From Amycolatopsis alba DSM 44262 (lineage in GTDB: Bacteria; Actinomycetota; Actinomycetes; Mycobacteriales; Pseudonocardiaceae): a stretch of 64,000 nt of DNA. The DNA lies in assembly GCF_000384215.1 (NCBI RefSeq), contig NZ_KB913032.1:1513021-1577020 (forward strand), given 5' to 3'. This document shows positions 36,301-43,561 of this stretch, piece after piece (positions within the stretch are counted from its first letter, which is position 1; every line of letters begins with the position of its first letter). The notes under the pieces were generated by a model that searched no databases, was not told the origin of the DNA, and saw nothing but the letters and a program-made list of their open reading frames with translations. Position numbers and translations under genes: made by a program.

Positions 36301-36767
36301 GCGGTCTCTCCCCTGGTCGCGGCCAGCCGGACGGCGTCGAGGATCTTCTCGTACCCGGTGCACCGGCACAGGTTGCCCGCCAGCGCCTCGCGGATCTCCT
36401 CGTCGGCGGGGTTTTCGACCCGGTTGAGCAGATCGTGCGCGGCCACCACCAGGCCGGGGGTGCAGAAGCCACATTGGACGGCGCCCGCGTCCACAAAGGA
36501 CTGCTGGACGCGGTCCAGCTTGTCGCCGTCGGCGAGCCCTTCGACCGTTCGGACCTCGCGGCCCTCGACCTGACCGGCCGCGACCAGGCAAGAACACACC
36601 GGGACCTCGTCGAGGTACACCGTGCAAGAACCGCATTCACCCTGTTCACAGGCGTTCTTGGAACCGGGGAGGCCGAGCCGTTCGCGGAGCACGTAGAGCA
36701 GGCTTTCGCCCTCCCAGACGTCGTCGGCCTGGCGGGATTCGCCGTTGATCGTCACGTTCACGCGCAC
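36297..36767 (-). CDS. xdhC: Xanthine dehydrogenase, [2Fe-2S] subunit
   Basis: A 156-residue small subunit with two iron-sulfur clusters. The plant-type ferredoxin set is CEQGECGSCTVYLDEVPVCSC and the second cluster set is CGFCTPG plus CRCTGYEKI. It accepts electrons from the molybdenum subunit and passes them to the FAD subunit. Its start overlaps the FAD-subunit gene by 10 bases and its stop overlaps the deaminase gene. Subunit lettering is not uniform. Confidence 0.95.
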   Translation of the reverse strand: MRVNVTINGESRQADDVWEGESLLYVLRERLGLPGSKNACEQGECGSCTVYLDEVPVCSCLVAAGQVEGREVRTVEGLADGDKLDRVQQSFVDAGAVQCGFCTPGLVVAAHDLLNRVENPADEEIREALAGNLCRCTGYEKILDAVRLAATRGETA

Positions 36768-37627
36768 TCGCGTTCACCCTTCTGGAAGTCGTTCCACGCC
36801 CACGTCAGCGTCCGCCGCGCCAGGACGGACAACGCGTGCTTGCGGTAGTCGGCGCTGCCGCGGACGTCGTCGATCGGCGACGACGCTTGGGAGACCAGCT
36901 CACCGAACCGGCGTTTCACCGAATCCGCGATCGCCGCCTTGCTGGACCAGGGAAGTTCGGCGGAGAGGAATTCTTCGGCGGCGCTCGCCCGGCGCGGGGT
37001 CGGGGCCGCCGATCCGACGGCCGCGCGGATCTCGCGGGTGTCGGGATGCAGGGCCAGCGCGAACGAGCAGACCGCGATGACCATCGCGTTGCGCGTCCCG
37101 ACCTTGGCGAACTGCTGCGGACCGACCTCGGCGGGCAGATGCACCGCGGTGATCAGCTCGTCGGGTTCGAGGGCGTTGCGTTTGACGCCGAGATAGAACT
37201 CCTCGGCCGGGATCCGCCGCGTTCCGCGCACCGACGCGGCCTCGACCTCGGCGCCGAGCACGAGCAGCACGGGATGCGTGTCGCCGGCGGGCGAGGCGGC
37301 GCCCAGGTTCCCGCCGACGGTGCCGCGATTGCGGATCTGCGGCGAACCGACGGTGCGTGAGGCCATCGCCAGCGCGGGGAGAACTTCACCCAGCTCAGCG
37401 ATCACCCGGACGTAGGGCACGGACGCGCCGAGCCGGATCTTGCCGTCGCTTTCGGTCCACTCGGCGAGTTCCGTGACGCGGTTCAGATCGAGCAGCGCGC
37501 CGGGGCGGCGGTGGTCGAAGTTGAGCTCCACCATGACGTCCGTGCCGCCCGCGATGGGCACCGCGTCGGGTCGCTCGGCCTTCACGGCGAGCGCCTCGGT
37601 CAGCGAGCTGGGGCGCAGGAAATCCAC
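36758..37627 (-). CDS. xdhA: Xanthine dehydrogenase, FAD-binding subunit
   Basis: A 289-residue FAD subunit of the CoxM/XdhB type. The flavin loop is AVPIAGGTDVMVELN, followed by SPQIRNRGTVGGNLGAASPAGD and the C-terminal CO-dehydrogenase flavoprotein domain. I chose the GTG start (VDFLRPSSLTEA); upstream codons read into the promoter. First gene of the seven-gene purine operon, divergent from pucR. The letter given follows gene order and may differ from other annotations. Confidence 0.93.
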   Translation of the reverse strand: MDFLRPSSLTEALAVKAERPDAVPIAGGTDVMVELNFDHRRPGALLDLNRVTELAEWTESDGKIRLGASVPYVRVIAELGEVLPALAMASRTVGSPQIRNRGTVGGNLGAASPAGDTHPVLLVLGAEVEAASVRGTRRIPAEEFYLGVKRNALEPDELITAVHLPAEVGPQQFAKVGTRNAMVIAVCSFALALHPDTREIRAAVGSAAPTPRRASAAEEFLSAELPWSSKAAIADSVKRRFGELVSQASSPIDDVRGSADYRKHALSVLARRTLTWAWNDFQKGERECA

Positions 37628-37763
37628 TCTCGGGCTCCTCGGTTCGGCGGAGTGCTGTGACGGCTGACTCAGTAGACGCCCTGCCCCCGTATGGCGGCAA
37701 CGGTGCCGAAGCATGAAATCTCCCCTGCCCGGCCGGGTCGTTTTGTGCTTTCCTACAAACCTG

Positions 37764-39185
37764 ATGACGACCGTGAAAACTCTGCTCGCGCTTCCGGGGT
37801 TGCGCTTGCGCGTGCGTGCCGGGACGGCACTGCTCGACCGTCCGGTGTCCCGGATCTACGTCACCGAGCTGCCCGATCCGGGGCGGTACGTGTCGGCGGG
37901 CGAACTCGTCCTGAGCGGGTTGCTGTGGTGGCGCGGGCCCGGTGATTCCGAGGCCTTCGTCGCCGCGCTGACGAAGGCCGGGGCGGCGGCGCTGGCGGCA
38001 TCCGGAGCGGATTCCGACGGGATTCCCGAAGATCTCGTCGAAGCCTGCACGCGACACGGGATTCCGTTGCTGGAGGTGCCGACGGATCTGTCGTTCTCGG
38101 TTGTCACCGAACGCGTCGTCCTGGCGTTGGCCGCGGCCGCGGAAGGCGCTCGCAAACGTTTGCTTTCAGCGGCGACGGAAGACGCGTCGGTGGAAACACT
38201 GCTGGAGCGGGCACGCGCGGAGATCGGTCTCCCCTGCTGGGTGGTGCCCGCCGGCACGCCGTCGGATCTGGTGCGGCGGTTCGTCGCGGCGGGCGGACGT
38301 TCCCTGGAGGCGGACGACGTCTCCGTCCGGCCGGTCGGCGGCAGGCACGCGCTGCCGTGGCTGCTCGCGATCGGCGGCGCGCTGACCGCCACCCAGGCGG
38401 AGATCGCGGAGGAGCTCGCCGGACTGATCGGACTCGCGCGCACGCGGGCGGACGAGGTCCGCGCGGTCACCGACAGGGTGCTCGAACCACTGCTCGCCGC
38501 GCTCGACGAGGGAAGCGATCCGCACGCGGCGCTGACCGCGACCGGGCTGCGCGGCGATCTGCGCGTCGTCGTCGCCCGCACCGAGGGCTCCGAAGCCGCA
38601 CGCGGGATCCTGACCGAGCTGCTGCCACCAGGCGCCCTCGTCGGGCCGGCCGGGGAAACGACCTGGGCGCTAGCCGAGGACGACGGCGAGTGGCCGGAAG
38701 ACTGGCCGGCCGCGGTCGCCACCGCACTGTCCACAGTGGAGCCGCTGCTGCCCTGCCGCCGGGTGCTGATCGGGATCAGCGACCGTTCCCCGGTGTCGAT
38801 GCTGCGGGGCGCGAAAGAGGTCGCGCGTTACGCGCTGGCCGTGGCGGCGGACCGGCCGGGCACGATCGAGGTCGTCCCCGGCGGCGAGATCGGCATGCAC
38901 CGGCTGCTGCTGGCCGGCGCGCCCGACGACCTCCGGGCGGCGTTGCGGCGACGGGTGCTGGGCCCGCTGCTGAGCTACGACGCCGAACAGGGCACCGATC
39001 TGGTGCACACCCTGCGCGTCTTCCTCGAATGCTCCGGCTCGCCGACGCGGGCCGCGCGGGAACTGCACGTCCATGTCAACACTTTGCGGTACCGGATCGG
39101 CCGGGCGAGCGAGCTGCTCGGCACCGATCTGACCGAGTTCACCGAACAGCTCGACGTCTATTTGGCCTTGTCGGCAGGGAGCTGA
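37764..39185 (+). CDS. pucR: PucR family purine catabolism regulator
   Basis: A 473-residue PucR/CdaR-type regulator. The N-terminal PucR domain (VKTLLALPGLRLRVRAGTALLDRPVSRIYVTELPDPGRYVSAGELVLSG) spans about 1-125, and the C-terminal PucR-type helix-turn-helix is DLVHTLRVFLECSGSPTRAARELHVHVNTLRYRI. Divergent from the xdh operon, so likely its activator. An imperfect TTTGT-n8-ACAAA repeat lies just upstream of the ATG. Confidence 0.92.
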   Translation: MTTVKTLLALPGLRLRVRAGTALLDRPVSRIYVTELPDPGRYVSAGELVLSGLLWWRGPGDSEAFVAALTKAGAAALAASGADSDGIPEDLVEACTRHGIPLLEVPTDLSFSVVTERVVLALAAAAEGARKRLLSAATEDASVETLLERARAEIGLPCWVVPAGTPSDLVRRFVAAGGRSLEADDVSVRPVGGRHALPWLLAIGGALTATQAEIAEELAGLIGLARTRADEVRAVTDRVLEPLLAALDEGSDPHAALTATGLRGDLRVVVARTEGSEAARGILTELLPPGALVGPAGETTWALAEDDGEWPEDWPAAVATALSTVEPLLPCRRVLIGISDRSPVSMLRGAKEVARYALAVAADRPGTIEVVPGGEIGMHRLLLAGAPDDLRAALRRRVLGPLLSYDAEQGTDLVHTLRVFLECSGSPTRAARELHVHVNTLRYRIGRASELLGTDLTEFTEQLDVYLALSAGS

Positions 39186-39186
39186 A

Positions 39187-39669
39187 ATGGGCATCACCAC
39201 GGCGAAAGAAGCCGCCTACGACCCGCGTGTGGTCGCTTTCGGACGGATGATGGGCGCGGCGAACCGGCTGGAATACCTGCTCGGCCGCGCGCTGGAGGCC
39301 GAATGCGGGATCTCGCATCTGATGTTCGAGGTCCTGCTGATCGTCGGCAGATCGGGCGAGGCCGGGATGAGCATGCGCGCGATCGCGCAGGAGCAGGTGC
39401 TGACCACCGGCGGCGCGACCCGGCTGGTCGACCGGATGACGACGCTCGGCCTGGTCATCCGGGCCGCCGACCTCGAAGATCGCCGCGTGCAACTCGTGCG
39501 GCTGACCGAGCAGGGCGAGGAGACGACCGTCCGGGCCGCGCTGGTCCACGTCGAGAACATCCAGCGGCTCTTCCTCGACCCGCTGCCCGCGGACCATCGC
39601 GAACGGTTCGCGCAGGACCTGCGGGCGCTGAGCCATTCCGCGCGTGACGCGCTCCCCCGGCTCCGGTAG
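39187..39669 (+). CDS. MarR family transcriptional regulator
   Basis: A 160-residue winged-helix protein (FEVLLIVGRSGEAGMSMRAIAQEQVLTTGGATRLVDRMTTLGLVIRAADLEDRRVQLVRLTEQG). It begins one base after the pucR stop but is probably functionally linked to the DsbA-like gene downstream, from which it is separated by a palindrome. Confidence 0.9.
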   Translation: MGITTAKEAAYDPRVVAFGRMMGAANRLEYLLGRALEAECGISHLMFEVLLIVGRSGEAGMSMRAIAQEQVLTTGGATRLVDRMTTLGLVIRAADLEDRRVQLVRLTEQGEETTVRAALVHVENIQRLFLDPLPADHRERFAQDLRALSHSARDALPRLR

Positions 39670-39674
39670 GAATA

Positions 39675-39688
39675 TCTGACTGGTCAGA
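39675..39688. promoter_or_regulatory. Operator-like palindrome TCTGAC-TG-GTCAGA
   Basis: A perfect 14-bp inverted repeat in the 36-base gap between the MarR gene and the DsbA-like gene. It is A/T-richer than its surroundings and well placed for a MarR protein to control the downstream gene. Confidence 0.55.
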
Positions 39689-39705
39689 CATTGTTGGGTA
39701 TCGTC

Positions 39706-40308
39706 ATGAGGCTCATCTATGTCTTCGACGCGTACTGCGGCTGGTCCTACGGCTTCGCCAGGACCATGGCCGACGTCGCGCACCGGCATCCGGACCTGCC
39801 GGTCGAAGTGGTTTCCGGCGGCCTGTTCCTCGGCGGACGGCGTGTGCCGATCCGGCAGTTCGGCTACGTCCAGGGAGCCAACGCCGAGATCACGCGCCGC
39901 ACCGGGGCGCCGTTCGGGGAAAGCTACGAACGGCTCATCGCGGACGGCGAGTTCGTCATGGACTCCGAGGCCGCCGCCTGCGGGATGGCGGCGCTGCGCG
40001 AAGTCGGGCCGGACCGCGCGGTGCGGCTCGCGGCCCTGTTGCAGGAGGCCTTCTACCTCGACGGACTGAGCCTGTCCGAGGTCTCGACCTACCGCATGGT
40101 CGCGCAGCGGGCAGGTCTGGACGGGGACGCTGTCGAGGCCGCGCTGGACCGCGTTTCCGCGGCGGCCGATTTCCGGCGGGCACGGGACTTGGGGGTCACG
40201 GGTTACCCGACGCTGCTCGCCTCCATCGGGGAACAGGTCGTCACCCTCGTCGCCGGGAACGCGAGCGCGGACGAGGTGGAACAGCGGATCGGCGCGCTGG
40301 TTTCCTAA
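39706..40308 (+). CDS. DsbA-family thioredoxin-fold protein with a CxxS motif
   Basis: A 200-residue protein of the DsbA/FrnE group (LIYVFDAYCGWSYGFARTMADV ... GVTGYPTLLASIGEQVVTL with the cis-proline). The active site reads CGWS, that is CxxS, so it cannot form the usual internal disulphide and may act as an isomerase, reductase or glutathione/mycothiol-type transferase. No signal peptide, so cytoplasmic. Preceded by a MarR gene and palindrome, suggesting stress-responsive control. Confidence 0.85.
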   Translation: MRLIYVFDAYCGWSYGFARTMADVAHRHPDLPVEVVSGGLFLGGRRVPIRQFGYVQGANAEITRRTGAPFGESYERLIADGEFVMDSEAAACGMAALREVGPDRAVRLAALLQEAFYLDGLSLSEVSTYRMVAQRAGLDGDAVEAALDRVSAAADFRRARDLGVTGYPTLLASIGEQVVTLVAGNASADEVEQRIGALVS

Positions 40309-40318
40309 ACTCGGCGTC

Positions 40319-40795
40319 ATGCCTTTGACGATTCGACCGGCGACCCCCGCGGACGCCGACGCCGTGGCGAAAATCTGGTACCACGGCTGGCAGGACGGCC
40401 ATCTCGGCAACGTGCCCGACGCGCTTGTCCGGGTCCGCACGCGCGAATCGTTCCGGGAGCGCGCCTCGGACCACGTCTGCGACACCACTGTCGCCGAGGT
40501 GACCGGCGAGGTGGCGGGGTTCGTGATGGTCGCAGGCGAAGAGGTCGAGCAGGTCTTCGTGTCGTCGGATCACCGCGGGAGCGGCGTGGCCGGAGCACTG
40601 CTCGCGGAGGCCGAACGGCTTGTGCGCGATGGTGGGCATTCCTGCGCTTGGCTCGCCGTCGCGCCGGGTAACGCGCGGGCGCGGCGGTTTTACGAGCGGT
40701 GCGGGTGGGTCGATGAGGGATTGTTCGACAATCAGGCTTTCGGTCCGGACGGTCCGATTTCGGTGCCGTGTCACCGTTACGTGAAGGATTTGTAA
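40319..40795 (+). CDS. GNAT family N-acetyltransferase
   Basis: A 158-residue acetyltransferase. The acetyl-CoA-binding loop is VSSDHRGSGVAGALLAEAERL and the C-terminal helix NARARRFYERCGWV is typical. Substrate unknown. It starts 10 bases after the DsbA-like gene, so both may be cotranscribed. A clean hairpin lies 29 bases after its stop. Confidence 0.9.
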   Translation: MPLTIRPATPADADAVAKIWYHGWQDGHLGNVPDALVRVRTRESFRERASDHVCDTTVAEVTGEVAGFVMVAGEEVEQVFVSSDHRGSGVAGALLAEAERLVRDGGHSCAWLAVAPGNARARRFYERCGWVDEGLFDNQAFGPDGPISVPCHRYVKDL

Positions 40796-40823
40796 GCGAT
40801 CGACGAATCGCCCCTTCGGTGCC

Positions 40824-40849
40824 ACCGCAATTAGTCGGCTAATTGCGGT
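40824..40849. repeat. Hairpin ACCGCAATTAG-TCGG-CTAATTGCGGT
   Basis: Perfect 11-bp arms with a tetraloop, A/T-rich in the stem, 29 bases after the GNAT stop at a convergent junction. Its composition differs from the G/C-rich terminators elsewhere. It may be a terminator or a member of a third palindromic repeat family. Confidence 0.75.
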
Positions 40850-40850
40850 G

Positions 40851-41096
40851 AAGGGAAAGGCAAAAGTGTCCTGTCGGACGGACACCCGAACCCGCCTGTG
40901 GTCTCAGTGACACCAGTAGTCACGGGCGGTGCCGCGTCACGCCCCGCCGGGGTTCGGGTGCCCCCGCGCCGCGCTTCGGGATGTCTCAAAGGGGCCCTTC
41001 AGGACGGTGAACGTCCCACAGGTGGCCTTCAAGACATGACGTCGAGCCACCCGATCCCCGGTCGTCCCCAACGACACAACACGTTTGCCTTTCCCC
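40851..41096. other. Non-coding segment bounded by imperfect inverted repeats
   Basis: No gene lies between the GNAT and TetR genes (about 300 bases). The segment begins with GGGAAAGGCAAA-a-GTGT and ends with the reverse complement of GGGAAAGGCAAA-c-GTGT; similarity extends over about 24 bases with a few mismatches. Inside is a degraded palindrome ATGTCT...AGACAT (about 40982-41037) containing AAAGGGGCCCTTCAGG and GGTGGCCTTCA fragments related to the GTGAAGG family. It looks like decayed repeats; no ORF or transposase remains. Confidence 0.5.
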
Positions 41097-41735
41097 TCAA
41101 TAAACGCGAGACCCGGAGGGCGAAGCCAGGTATGCCAGCGCCATCCCGGTCGTTTCACCAGCCCACTCACTCCAGCTCAGGTCGTCCGGCCAGAACCGGC
41201 CACTGGCGGCCCGGTGCACGCAGGAACCGATGATCGTCCGGCTCACCACGCGGACGGCCCGCTCCCGATCCGCCCCGGCGCACGAGCGAGCGGCTTCGAC
41301 GAACTCGTCCTGGATCGTGGCCAGTGCCTGGAGGCCGCGATCGCGTCCCTCGGCGCGCTGATTGTCGAGCAGCTCGGGGAAGATCCGGTCGTGGCGGGCG
41401 AAGGTGTCCGCCAGCGCCTGGACGAACGCGCCGACGATCCCGCTCAGACCGGGCTCCGCCGCGCGAAGGGCTTCGCTGACGCTGGTCTCCAGTTGTCCGA
41501 GCAGCTGGTCTTTCACCGCGTACAGCAGCTGGTTCTTGCCCGCGAATCGGCGATAGATCGCCCCCACCGACATTCCGGCCTGCTCGGCGACCGCGCCGAC
41601 GGTGAACTCCTCGATGCCTTGGCTCGCCAGTACATGCTCGGCCGCGGCCAGCACCTTCTGCAAGGACTCCCGGCTGCGGGCCTGCTGCGGCGGACGGAAA
41701 CCTTGATCGACGGTCTGCTGGCTCACCGACCGCAC
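41097..41735 (-). CDS. TetR/AcrR family transcriptional regulator
   Basis: A 212-residue TetR regulator with the DNA-binding domain SRESLQKVLAAAEHVLASQGIEEFTVGAVAEQAGMSVGAIYRRFAGKNQLLYAV. The start is GTG; a second GTG three codons later is possible. It is divergent from an ABC-type ATPase gene, with a palindrome in the gap, and probably controls that gene and itself. Confidence 0.9.
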   Translation of the reverse strand: MRSVSQQTVDQGFRPPQQARSRESLQKVLAAAEHVLASQGIEEFTVGAVAEQAGMSVGAIYRRFAGKNQLLYAVKDQLLGQLETSVSEALRAAEPGLSGIVGAFVQALADTFARHDRIFPELLDNQRAEGRDRGLQALATIQDEFVEAARSCAGADRERAVRVVSRTIIGSCVHRAASGRFWPDDLSWSEWAGETTGMALAYLASPSGSRVY

Positions 41736-41749
41736 GTTACCCCACCCAA

Positions 41750-41775
41750 ATGCGAATGATAACTTCCGTTCGCAT
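41750..41775. promoter_or_regulatory. Divergent operator ATGCGAA-n12-TTCGCAT
   Basis: Perfect 7-bp arms separated by 12 bases lie between the divergent TetR and ABC-ATPase genes, about 15 bases from the tetR start. The arrangement and symmetry are typical of a TetR operator. Confidence 0.65.
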
Positions 41776-41800
41776 CTGACGGAGCGTGAAGGGCGGCATC

Positions 41801-42559
41801 ATGGTGAGCATCGAGGTACAGAGCGCCTACGTCGATTTCCCGATCTTCGACGCCAAGACCCGGTCACTCAAGAAACAGGTGCTCGGCAAGGTCGGCGGCA
41901 AGATCGGCACCGACGCGAAAGTCCCGATCATCGAGGCCCTGCGGGACATCTCGCTCTCCTTGAGCGACGGCGACCGAGTCGGCCTGGTCGGCCACAACGG
42001 CGCCGGGAAGTCCACTCTCCTGCGCCTGCTGTCCGGAATCTACGAACCGACCAGGGGCAGCACGCGGGTCGTCGGCAGGATCGCGCCGGTGTTCGATCTC
42101 GGCGTGGGACTGGACCCCGAGGTCTCGGGGCACGAAAACATCCTGATCCGGGGCCTGTTCCTCGGCATGTCCCGCAAGCAGATGGCGAAACGCGTCGACG
42201 ACATCGCGGAGTTCACCGAACTCGGCGACTACCTGCACCTTCCCCTGCGCACCTACTCCGCAGGCATGCGGGTGCGGCTCGCGCTCGGCGTGGTGACCAC
42301 CATCGACCCCGAGATCCTCATCCTCGACGAGGGGCTCGGCGCGATCGACGCCGCGTTCCTCGCCAAGGCACGCGAACGACTGGTCGACCTCGCCCGCCGC
42401 TCCGGCGTACTGGTGTTCGCCTCGCACTCCGACGAACTGCTGCGGGAGCTGTGTACCACCGCCCTTTGGCTGGACGAGGGCCGGATCCGCGCGCACGGAT
42501 CACTGGACGAGGTTCTCGCGACCTATCACGGCATTCAGAGGAAGATCTTGACCAGCTGA
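41801..42559 (+). CDS. ABC transporter ATP-binding protein, Wzt/TagH-like, without permease
   Basis: A 252-residue ATPase of the polysaccharide/teichoic-acid export subfamily. Walker A GHNGAGKSTLLRLLSG, signature TYSAGMRVRLALG and Walker B ILILDEGLGAIDAAF are intact, and the N-terminal segment VQSAYVDFPIFDAKTRSLKK resembles mycobacterial RfbE (galactan export). The partner permease Wzm is not in the window. It ends 25 bases inside the convergent RHH-like gene. The ATG is preferred over a GTG 5 codons upstream. Confidence 0.88.
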   Translation: MVSIEVQSAYVDFPIFDAKTRSLKKQVLGKVGGKIGTDAKVPIIEALRDISLSLSDGDRVGLVGHNGAGKSTLLRLLSGIYEPTRGSTRVVGRIAPVFDLGVGLDPEVSGHENILIRGLFLGMSRKQMAKRVDDIAEFTELGDYLHLPLRTYSAGMRVRLALGVVTTIDPEILILDEGLGAIDAAFLAKARERLVDLARRSGVLVFASHSDELLRELCTTALWLDEGRIRAHGSLDEVLATYHGIQRKILTS

Positions 42560-42780
42560 TCCTGCCCGTCCGGATCCCGCAGCACGACCTGTTTGCCCGC
42601 ACGGATTTCCGCGTCGACGAACTCGTAGATCAGCAACGCGCGATTGACCAGGTCGACCTTCTTCAACCCGGTGCGCGCCTGCAGTTTGCCCAGCGCGTCG
42701 ACCGCCTCGGCGATCAGCGCGACATTGACGCGATCGACCACCGCGGGGCGGCCGGTCGCGGTCTCCTCGACCGATGGCAT
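42535..42780 (-). CDS. Small ribbon-helix-helix-like protein
   Basis: An 81-residue protein: RVNVALIAEAVDALGKLQARTGLKKVDLVNRALLIYEFVDAEIRAG has the beta-helix-helix pattern of RHH DNA-binding or antitoxin-like proteins, followed by KQVVLRDPDGQDQLVKIFL. No toxin partner is adjacent. It overlaps the 3' end of the ATPase gene on the other strand. DNA-binding is inferred from the pattern only. Confidence 0.72.
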   Translation of the reverse strand: MPSVEETATGRPAVVDRVNVALIAEAVDALGKLQARTGLKKVDLVNRALLIYEFVDAEIRAGKQVVLRDPDGQDQLVKIFL

Positions 42781-42869
42781 ACCCGCTCCCTTCCCCTGCG
42801 GCTGCACGCCGCACACCTCATCGTGTCACAGACAGCGCAGGTTCACCACATTTTTGGCAGCGAATATGT

Positions 42870-42909
42870 GCGCTACGGTTGCCGCGCGACTGTGATCGGC
42901 GCTACAGTT
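42870..42909 (+). promoter_or_regulatory. Promoter TTGCCG-n18-TACAGT with direct repeats
   Basis: TTGCCG (42879-42884) and TACAGT (42903-42908) with 18-bp spacing resemble a sigma-A promoter reading toward the membrane-protein gene at 43149. Two copies of GCGCTAC-n-GTT (starts at 42870 and 42899, 29 bp apart) overlap the -35 and -10, a good layout for an operator. The divergent RHH-like protein is a possible binder. Confidence 0.5.
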
Positions 42910-42912
42910 CTC

Positions 42913-43148
42913 GTACCGGCTTCGCGGTACAGCAACAAACCTCGTACAGGCCCGTCCCCATGCGGCGGGTATCACCATCGAAGGTTCGGCCACGGCCTTC
43001 ACGTATGAGGTGCCCGAAGAGAACCGGACGACCGCGAGTTGAAGGGGAATCGTCCGGTTCCGGCAGCCCAGAGATCGGCTGCCCCAGTGGTCCCCAGCTT
43101 GACGCGCCAACCAGGGCTCGCCTGTCTGGGCAAGAAAGGGCACGACGC
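42913..43148 (+). other. Long structured leader upstream of the two-helix membrane protein
   Basis: About 235 bases separate the promoter from the next start codon. The segment carries a hairpin GTACCG-n6-CGGTAC (42913-42930) and a stem GAACCGGACGA (43021-43031) with TCGTCCGGTTC (43050-43060). No ORF with good codon use is visible. It may be a cis-regulatory RNA, but it matches no riboswitch class I recognise. Confidence 0.4.
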
Positions 43149-43490
43149 ATGGGTGCCGAAATCGACGGCGTGGACGACACGGCGTCAGAAGAGATGACGA
43201 GCTGGGAAGGGACACCGACCCGGCTCGCGCGCGTCAGGATCGAGACGTCGGAGTTGAAGGCGGAAGCGGCGGTGCCCGCGAGCCAGGCACACCGGCTGCT
43301 CACCACGATCCTCGACACGCTGGTGGTGCTCGGAGTCGTTCTCGGCCCGACGCTGACGTTGCAGGTGGTTCCGGCCGCCTTCCCGACGTGGGCGGCGGCC
43401 GGGACGATCGCGGGTCAGCTCGCCATGCTGGCGCTCGTCGCGAGGTCCGTCCACCGCCGGGAAGAAACCGGCCCGCTGCCGACGGACTGA
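43149..43490 (+). CDS. Small membrane protein with two predicted helices
   Basis: A 113-residue protein. A polar N-terminus is followed by two hydrophobic helices (about residues 49-70, LLTTILDTLVVLGVVLGPTL, and 75-98). The frame is open further upstream, but the ATG at 43149 is the first with a sensible position after the leader. Family not recognised; function unknown. Confidence 0.65.
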   Translation: MGAEIDGVDDTASEEMTSWEGTPTRLARVRIETSELKAEAAVPASQAHRLLTTILDTLVVLGVVLGPTLTLQVVPAAFPTWAAAGTIAGQLAMLALVARSVHRREETGPLPTD

Positions 43491-43499
43491 GGCGGGACG

Positions 43500-43561
43500 G
43501 GTTGAGCAGCGGCTGCGGGAGCGCCTGCCTCGAAAGGCGTTCCCTCAGCCGCTGCTCAACC
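43500..43561. terminator. Bidirectional long hairpin between convergent genes
   Basis: GGTTGAGCAGCGGCTG (43500-43515) pairs perfectly with 43546-43561, and the inside (GGGA-n-CGCCT with AGGCG-n-TCCC) pairs further, giving a stem of more than 25 bp. It begins 10 bases after one stop codon and includes the stop of the convergent gene. A strong bidirectional terminator is the simplest reading. Confidence 0.75.

Noticed and set aside
42840..43148. Cyclic-di-AMP (ydaO) riboswitch
   Set aside because: I could not fit the conserved ydaO core to the sequence, and the downstream gene is not a cell-wall hydrolase. Left as an unclassified leader.
41097..43490. Toxin-antitoxin module around the RHH-like protein
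   Set aside because: No toxin-type gene is coupled to it; the neighbours are an ABC ATPase on the other strand and a two-helix membrane protein behind a long leader.
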